Assembly (NCBI GenBank): GCA_905235535.1
Contig: CAJOLS010000013.1
Coordinates: forward strand, 1-35,301
DNA: 35,301 bases
Direction of reading: 5' to 3'
Source: an uncultured Bacteroidales bacterium
GTDB taxonomy: Bacteria > Bacteroidota > Bacteroidia > Bacteroidales > UBA932
Below the pieces are notes generated by a model that had not been told where the DNA came from, ran no database searches, and saw only the letters and a program-made list of their open reading frames with translations. Below are positions 30,947 to 35,301 of this stretch, piece after piece. Within the stretch, counting starts at the first letter, position 1; each line of letters begins with the position of its first letter. The position numbers were made by a program, and so were the translations under genes.

Positions 30947-31771
30947 TTATTCGTCCAAAGGATGCAGGGCGCCGTCCTTATACATAAAACTATAATAGCA
31001 GAAATCGGAGGTGATGGCTTCTTTCCGGGTGTCGTAGGCGGCGCCTATGGCCTCGAAGGTTGTTCCGTCTTTCAGGTTGTTGACGGGAACTTCCAGTTGC
31101 TGCGGCCCCTTCACGACCACGTTACCCATAAAACCGTAGGTTTCGTACATGTCTACCAGAAAGTAGAAGTACAGTTTCGGGTTGAGGTAGTCGTCGTAAA
31201 TCCTTATTTGCGTGTCAAAGTCCCAGAAATAGGTCCTTTCATTGTCCTCAGGCGTAACGGTAAGGGTGTTCCCTTTTACCGAAAAGGCAAGCGGAAACTC
31301 TTTTATATCTACAAACTGGGTTTGGAAGGACTCTCCCTTAACTTCCCCCAGCACGGTGAAAGTCTTGGGATTCACTTGGAAAACGACAAGCCGATAGCGT
31401 GTGCCCATGCTAAGCAGGACCTGCTTGAGGCTGCGGCTGCCTCTGAAGCAGGATATGTCGGCAATGGAGCTGCTGATGCCTTTGTTCTCTTTCCGGATCT
31501 TGTAGTTCTCTTTCATGATATCCAGGCTGTAGTGGGCCAGTTCCAGGTCTGTCATCTTATCGAAAGGGACGCTGTCCAAATCCAGGTTGGCTACATAGTA
31601 GGCGTAGTAGGCATTGGGGTTCTCACTGGTCACGGTAAAGAAGACCTTGGAGCTTTTCACTTTGTCTATCCGGAAGCTGATGGCTGCAGGGTCTGTGACC
31701 AGGATATCCTTGGGTGTGCAAGCGGCCAGAACCAGCATGGCCGATGCCAGGAGGGACAGGACTTTTCTCAT
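30947..31771 (-). CDS. Lipoprotein of unknown function
   Basis: A 274-residue precursor with a leader ending in lipobox LAAC, lipidated C18. The mature part looks beta-rich, with alternating hydrophobic strands (SFRIDKVKSSKVFFTVTSE, YRLVVFQVNPKTFTVLGEV, LTVTPEDNERTYFWDFD) as in Bacteroidales proteins with Ig- or fibronectin-like folds. I do not recognise a named family. It overlaps the lipase-like gene by 4 bp (ATGA), so the two are probably made together; outer-membrane or surface location is inferred from the lipobox. Confidence 0.75.
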   Translation of the reverse strand: MRKVLSLLASAMLVLAACTPKDILVTDPAAISFRIDKVKSSKVFFTVTSENPNAYYAYYVANLDLDSVPFDKMTDLELAHYSLDIMKENYKIRKENKGISSSIADISCFRGSRSLKQVLLSMGTRYRLVVFQVNPKTFTVLGEVKGESFQTQFVDIKEFPLAFSVKGNTLTVTPEDNERTYFWDFDTQIRIYDDYLNPKLYFYFLVDMYETYGFMGNVVVKGPQQLEVPVNNLKDGTTFEAIGAAYDTRKEAITSDFCYYSFMYKDGALHPLDE

Positions 31772-32991
31772 GGCAGGTCTTTGTAAACGGTGAGGATGAA
31801 ACGGACAGCGCCCATGCCATGGGGGCCATAGTCCCCGAAGTCGCAGCGGATGTCATTGCCCTTGAAGTAAGCCTCGGCACTCAGGGCATTGACAAAGGGG
31901 ACCGTCTGGTCGTTCCGGCTGTGGAAGAGGAAGATGGGTGCGTAAGGAATAAAATTGAGCGTGGAGTTCTTCAGCAGGGCCTTGTACAGGATGGCGGTTT
32001 CCCCTTGGGTGCGGTCTCTACCGGCTTCGGTCATAATATTCCGGAGGTCGTTGCTGCCGATGAGCTGGTTGATCTGCTTCACTGTGTATTGCTTGGAATT
32101 GATCCACTCGTTGTAGTGCTGCAGCAGGTGGGGTTTGAAAAAGAGTTCTATATCCAGTCCCAGCTTTTCTCCCTCGTTCACGCCCTGGACAATCATGGGG
32201 ATGGCACAGGGAATGCCGGTGCGGCCCAGTTCCATGGATACGTCAAAGGTGGCGGCCAGGTCGTAGGGACCTCCGCCGGCGTACACCTGCTTGATAGGGA
32301 AGGAATTCGAATACTCGTCCTGGATCATATCCATCACGGCCATGGTGGTGGCGCCTCCCTGGGAGTATCCCACCAGGATGACTTCTTCGCTTTCCGGTTC
32401 CCGGCCGATGTGCTTGAGATACGGTTTCACGGCCACTCCCATATCTACAACGCTGCGGGCGGTGCTTTCCGTGTGCATATAAGGGTGGATGCGGTTGGCC
32501 GTTATGCCGAAGCCGATGTAGTCTGCAATGACGACGGCATAGCCTTTCATGGCCAGCATGGCCTCCAGCGGGAAGGTCTCGGACGGACATTCATAATTGG
32601 CGCCGATGGTGTAGTGGCTTACCAGAATCATATTCTTCACGGGCCCTTTGGCGGGAACCACCACCTTCCCGGAGAGTTTGAGCGGGGAACCGTCCGTGTC
32701 GTGCCCATTGTAGATGCCGGCGATGTGGATGAGGCTGTTGCTGTTCACTACCCCCAACAGGTCCCTTACCAGGGTTGCGGCCTCGGTGCTGGCCACCTTG
32801 GTATCCGGCTCCCAGTCGGTTTCTCCCATCAGGGCCACTTCCGGGTTCAGGGAGCCGTCCTCCAGGAAGTAGTTGGAAGTTTTGACGGAGAGGACCTGGA
32901 AGGTGTCAAAATCTGTGTACTCCACATCCGGGTGCTGGCAGGCCGCCAGGCCCAGGACCACGAGTAACAGGCTGAATTTGAGTCTGTTCAT
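31768..32991 (-). CDS. Alpha/beta hydrolase lipoprotein, lipase-like
   Basis: A 407-residue serine hydrolase anchored through C18 (lipobox LAAC). The nucleophile elbow is GYSQGG with S210, and a catalytic triad is completed plausibly by D361 in HSRNDQTVPF and H391 in YGPHGMGA. The LVSHYTIGANYECPS and ADYIGFGI regions resemble the secretory-lipase/acyl hydrolase group. The substrate is unknown; esters of lipids or polysaccharides are possible. It is the second gene of an operon, 3 bp behind the outer-membrane protein and overlapping the next lipoprotein by 4 bp, so the three exported products likely work in one envelope process. Confidence 0.85.
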   Translation of the reverse strand: MNRLKFSLLLVVLGLAACQHPDVEYTDFDTFQVLSVKTSNYFLEDGSLNPEVALMGETDWEPDTKVASTEAATLVRDLLGVVNSNSLIHIAGIYNGHDTDGSPLKLSGKVVVPAKGPVKNMILVSHYTIGANYECPSETFPLEAMLAMKGYAVVIADYIGFGITANRIHPYMHTESTARSVVDMGVAVKPYLKHIGREPESEEVILVGYSQGGATTMAVMDMIQDEYSNSFPIKQVYAGGGPYDLAATFDVSMELGRTGIPCAIPMIVQGVNEGEKLGLDIELFFKPHLLQHYNEWINSKQYTVKQINQLIGSNDLRNIMTEAGRDRTQGETAILYKALLKNSTLNFIPYAPIFLFHSRNDQTVPFVNALSAEAYFKGNDIRCDFGDYGPHGMGAVRFILTVYKDLP

Positions 32992-32994
32992 ATT

Positions 32995-33606
32995 CTACCA
33001 GGAGTAATTGACGCTTACGGATACCAGGCGGGAGCCCAGCATATACACTTTGTTGGCGCCCATGAGGGAAGTGAGGCCACCCAGTTCCAGGGTGCCGCTC
33101 CAGGCGTCTTTCCCCACCTGGACGCCCAGCGGGGTTATGTTCACAACCGGGGCCAGTTCGGTGTGCCGGCTGTTGTCGAAAGCCACCATCAAACCGGCGG
33201 CAAAACCTCCGTACAGCTGAACGTAACGGCTGTTGAGGAAAGTGAGACGGAGGGTGGGGAGGATGCTAAGGTCGTAATTGCGGGAAGGGACGGACGCGCC
33301 CGTGGGCTTGTGGTAGGTATCTACCGGAGTCTCTTTCCAGAAAATGCCTTCGATGTCGGTCTGGATGCCCAGGCCCACCACCCGGTTCAGGCGGTACTGG
33401 TATTCAAGGAAGAAGTGTCCGGTGTAACAGAAATGGTCTTTGCGCACAAAATCTTGGGCGGCTCCTTCGTGGAAGGCCAGGGTTTCGAAAAGCGGGTCTC
33501 CCCAGCCCAGACGGACCAGGTGGTGCCTGAGGGGAGGGTTTTTGGCCTCTGCCTGGCACAGCAGCACTGTGCCAAGCAGGACGCCGAGTAAAAGATTTTT
33601 AATCAT
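32995..33606 (-). CDS. Outer-membrane beta-barrel-like protein
   Basis: 203 residues with a signal peptide (MIKNLLLGVLLGTVLL, cleaved near AEA-K) and a body of amphipathic strands (HFFLEYQYRLNRVVGLGIQ, LSILPTLRLTFLNSRYVQLY) ending in VSVSVNYSW, an aromatic C-terminus typical of outer-membrane barrels. About eight to ten strands could be placed. Family not recognised. It is the first gene of the operon; its ATG is only 3 bp from repeat copy C, which therefore has to contain or carry the promoter and leader, unless transcription comes from beyond the repeat. Confidence 0.7.
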   Translation of the reverse strand: MIKNLLLGVLLGTVLLCQAEAKNPPLRHHLVRLGWGDPLFETLAFHEGAAQDFVRKDHFCYTGHFFLEYQYRLNRVVGLGIQTDIEGIFWKETPVDTYHKPTGASVPSRNYDLSILPTLRLTFLNSRYVQLYGGFAAGLMVAFDNSRHTELAPVVNITPLGVQVGKDAWSGTLELGGLTSLMGANKVYMLGSRLVSVSVNYSW

Positions 33607-33609
33607 TTA

Positions 33610-33759
33610 AGAGTCTGTTTTGAAATGATTCAATAAATTCTTTATGTTTCTTTTTGGTAAATTTTCCTCAAAAATTTTCACCCATAGGAACCCCTATGGC
33701 CAAAATTTCCACAAAAATAAACTATAAATAAAAATATCAATCATTTCAAAACAGACTCT
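33610..33759 (+). repeat. Palindromic MITE-like element, copy C (150 bp)
   Basis: Both 21-bp ends and the central hairpin are present; compared with copy B, 14 bp beside the core are missing. On minus, TTG (33740-33738)-N18-TATTTTTG (33719-33712) faces the outer-membrane protein gene, whose ATG begins 3 bp beyond the element. The other end lies 13 bp behind the aspA stop. Confidence 0.9.
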
Positions 33760-33772
33760 AAGTTAATCATCA

Positions 33773-35185
33773 TTATTTGATGAATTCGTGGGAGGCGGTC
33801 ATGGCCTTGGGATCCAGGGCCTCGTCCAGTTTCTCCTTGGTCATGAGCCCGTGCTCCAGGACCAGGTCATAGACGCTTGCGCCGGTTTCCAGGGCTTCCT
33901 TGGCCACCTTGGTGGAGGCCTTGTAGCCTATGTAGGGGTTAAGGGCAGTGACAATGCCGATGGAATTCTTCACCATCTTCTGGCAATGGTCTGCATTGAC
34001 GGTGATGCCGTCCACGCACAGGGTGCGGAGGGTGTTCATCACGTTGACGAGCCAGGTCTGGCTTTCCAGGATGCACTCCACAATCACGGGTTCCATCACG
34101 TTCAGCTGGAGCTGGCCGGCCTCGGCGGCAAAGCACACGGCAGTGTCGTTGCCGATGACCTTGAAGCACACCTGGTTGGTGACCTCGGGAATGACGGGGT
34201 TCACCTTTCCGGGCATGATGGAGGAACCGGGAGCCATGGCCGGGAGATTGATCTCGTGCAGGCCGCAGCGGGGACCGGAAGCCATGAGGCGGAGGTCGTT
34301 ACAGGTTTTGGAGAGCTTGACGGCCAGGCGTTTGAGCGCGGCGGAGTAGCTCACATAGGCGCCGGTATCGGGTGTGGCTTCCACCAGGTCCGGGGCTTTC
34401 TCAAAGCTGTCTCCGGTGAACTCGCTCATCTTCCTGGTGCAAAGCTCTGCAAAGCCGGGAACGGCGTTGAGGCCGGTGCCGATGGCGGTGCCGCCCATGT
34501 TGATCTCCTTCAGGAGGACGGCGTTGCGGTTCAGGTTGGCCAGTTCTTCCTCCAGGTTGTTGGCAAAGGCGTTGAATTCCTGGCCGGAGGTCATGGGAAC
34601 GGCATCCTGCAGCTGGGTGCGGCCCATTTTGATGATGTCCTTGAATTCCTCACCCTTGGCGCGGAAAGAGGCAATAAGGTCTTTCAGGGCCTTCTCCACG
34701 TGCTTGTTCATGCGCACGAAAGTATAGCGGAAGGCCGAAGGATAGGCGTCGTTGGTGCTCTGGGCGCAGTTGACGTGGTCGTTGGGGGAGCAGAACTGGT
34801 ATTCTCCCTTCTTGTGTCCCATGATTTCCAGGGCGCGGTTGGCGATGACCTCGTTGGCATTCATGTTCACGGAGGTGCCGGCGCCGCCCTGCATCATATC
34901 CACGGGGAACTGGTCCCACAGCTTGCCGGCAACGATTTCCTTGCAGGCCTCGATGATGGCGTCTCCGATTTTCTTGTCCAGCACACCCAGTTCCGTGTTG
35001 GCTGCTGCTGCGGCCATCTTGACATAGGCCATGGCAATGATATACTCCGGATAGTCGCACATCCGGGTGTTGGAAATCTTGTAATTGTTGATGGCCCGCT
35101 GGGTTTGCACTCCGTAGTAGGCATCAATGGGAACCTGAAGTTCTCCAATAAGGTCGCTTTCGACTCTGAATTTTTGTTCTGACAT
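33773..35185 (-). CDS. aspA: Aspartate ammonia-lyase
   Basis: Reversibly splits aspartate into fumarate and ammonia. The 470 residues match the fumarase/aspartase superfamily: FRVESDLIGELQVP and YYGVQTQRA at the N-terminus, GAGTSVNMNANEVIANRA, the S/T-rich SPNDHVNCAQSTNDAYP, TSGQEFNAFA and the signature loop GSSIMPGKVNP. Details such as LGVLDKK and the VNVMNTLRTLCVDGITVN region favour aspartase over class II fumarase. Its start is 19 bp from repeat copy D, and no TAnnTTTG box lies between, so the promoter may lie in or beyond the repeat, off the contig. Feeds fumarate to anaerobic respiration; ansA in this window could supply aspartate. Confidence 0.94.
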   Translation of the reverse strand: MSEQKFRVESDLIGELQVPIDAYYGVQTQRAINNYKISNTRMCDYPEYIIAMAYVKMAAAAANTELGVLDKKIGDAIIEACKEIVAGKLWDQFPVDMMQGGAGTSVNMNANEVIANRALEIMGHKKGEYQFCSPNDHVNCAQSTNDAYPSAFRYTFVRMNKHVEKALKDLIASFRAKGEEFKDIIKMGRTQLQDAVPMTSGQEFNAFANNLEEELANLNRNAVLLKEINMGGTAIGTGLNAVPGFAELCTRKMSEFTGDSFEKAPDLVEATPDTGAYVSYSAALKRLAVKLSKTCNDLRLMASGPRCGLHEINLPAMAPGSSIMPGKVNPVIPEVTNQVCFKVIGNDTAVCFAAEAGQLQLNVMEPVIVECILESQTWLVNVMNTLRTLCVDGITVNADHCQKMVKNSIGIVTALNPYIGYKASTKVAKEALETGASVYDLVLEHGLMTKEKLDEALDPKAMTASHEFIK

Positions 35186-35204
35186 GATGTTTGGTTAAGA
35201 TATT

Positions 35205-35301
35205 TAGAGTCTGTTTTGAAATGATTGATATTTTTATTTATAGTTTATTTTTGTGGAAATTTTTCTTGGAAATTTTTGGCCATAGGGGTTCCTATGGGTG
35301 A
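35205..35301 (-). repeat. Palindromic MITE-like element, copy D (half, inverted)
   Basis: Inverted copy of the same right half as copy A, running from the terminal AGAGTCTGTTTTGAAATGAT to the core hairpin, where the contig ends. TATTTTTG at 35246-35253 points out of the contig. It sits 19 bp upstream of aspA. Confidence 0.9.

Noticed and set aside
33773-35185. Class II fumarase instead of aspartase
   Set aside because: GSSIMPGKVNP is shared by the superfamily, but length and surrounding residues fit aspartate ammonia-lyase better, and a class I fumarase is already present.

Overview
The window looks like one contig from an uncultured Bacteroidales (phylum Bacteroidota), moderately GC-rich. 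The evidence is a set of Bacteroidota-type promoters (a TTG about 20 bp upstream of TAnnTTTG, with little Shine-Dalgarno), a DUF3127 protein, a two-ExbD/ExbB cluster, a serC-serA-DUF1015 cluster, a Bacteroides-like SerA with Lys-Lys at the usual catalytic His, and many LAAC-type lipoproteins. No rRNA, tRNA, CRISPR array, phage or transposase gene was recognised. Genus-level placement is not possible from the sequence alone. Both contig ends stop inside the same palindromic repeat, so the contig was probably broken by that repeat during assembly.

Layout. 1-7150: glyA (+), then converging on it serine biosynthesis (serC, serA, DUF1015) and yigZ on the minus strand, then a PRiA4b ORF-3-like gene with miaA (+). 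7178-13104 (minus): dnaG-metG with an apparent 4-bp frameshift in dnaG, a small membrane protein placed directly behind a repeat, and a DUF3127 OB-fold protein behind an FKBP lipoprotein. 13280-15499: recQ (+). 15645-20558 (minus): asnS, then udk, a TonB-like protein, an unknown secreted protein and an M16 peptidase that is split into two frames. 20575-23700 (minus): a short ORF resembling the tail of a Bacteroidales TPR regulator, then exbB, a four-helix membrane protein and two exbD genes. 23803-27898 (minus): tatD-ansA and a pspC-padR-pspC operon. 28218-30023 (+): class I fumarase and rubredoxin. 30332-33606 (minus): an outer-membrane protein, a lipase-like lipoprotein, another lipoprotein and a DUF1963 protein. 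33773-35185 (minus): aspA.

Functional links. Serine and glycine/one-carbon metabolism (serA, serC, glyA), asparagine and aspartate use feeding fumarate (ansA, aspA, class I fumarase), translation (metG, asnS, miaA), replication and repair (dnaG, recQ, DUF3127 protein) and proton-motive-force transduction to the envelope (exbB/exbD/exbD, TonB-like protein) are all represented. Most of the gene content is ordinary Bacteroidales housekeeping.

The unusual material is mainly non-coding. (1) A palindromic element of about 164 bp with 21-bp terminal inverted repeats occurs four times; every copy lies just upstream of a start codon and carries promoter-like boxes pointing inward. (2) A C-rich REP-like repeat occurs six times, all in one orientation and mostly just behind minus-strand stop codons. 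(3) Two intergenic arrays have an exact 22-bp period built from a 10-bp core plus exchangeable 12-bp modules. (4) A palindromic segment appears to be inserted in frame in tatD. (5) The heptamer ATCGGCC appears far more often than base composition predicts. Two genes (dnaG and the M16 peptidase) appear frameshifted.
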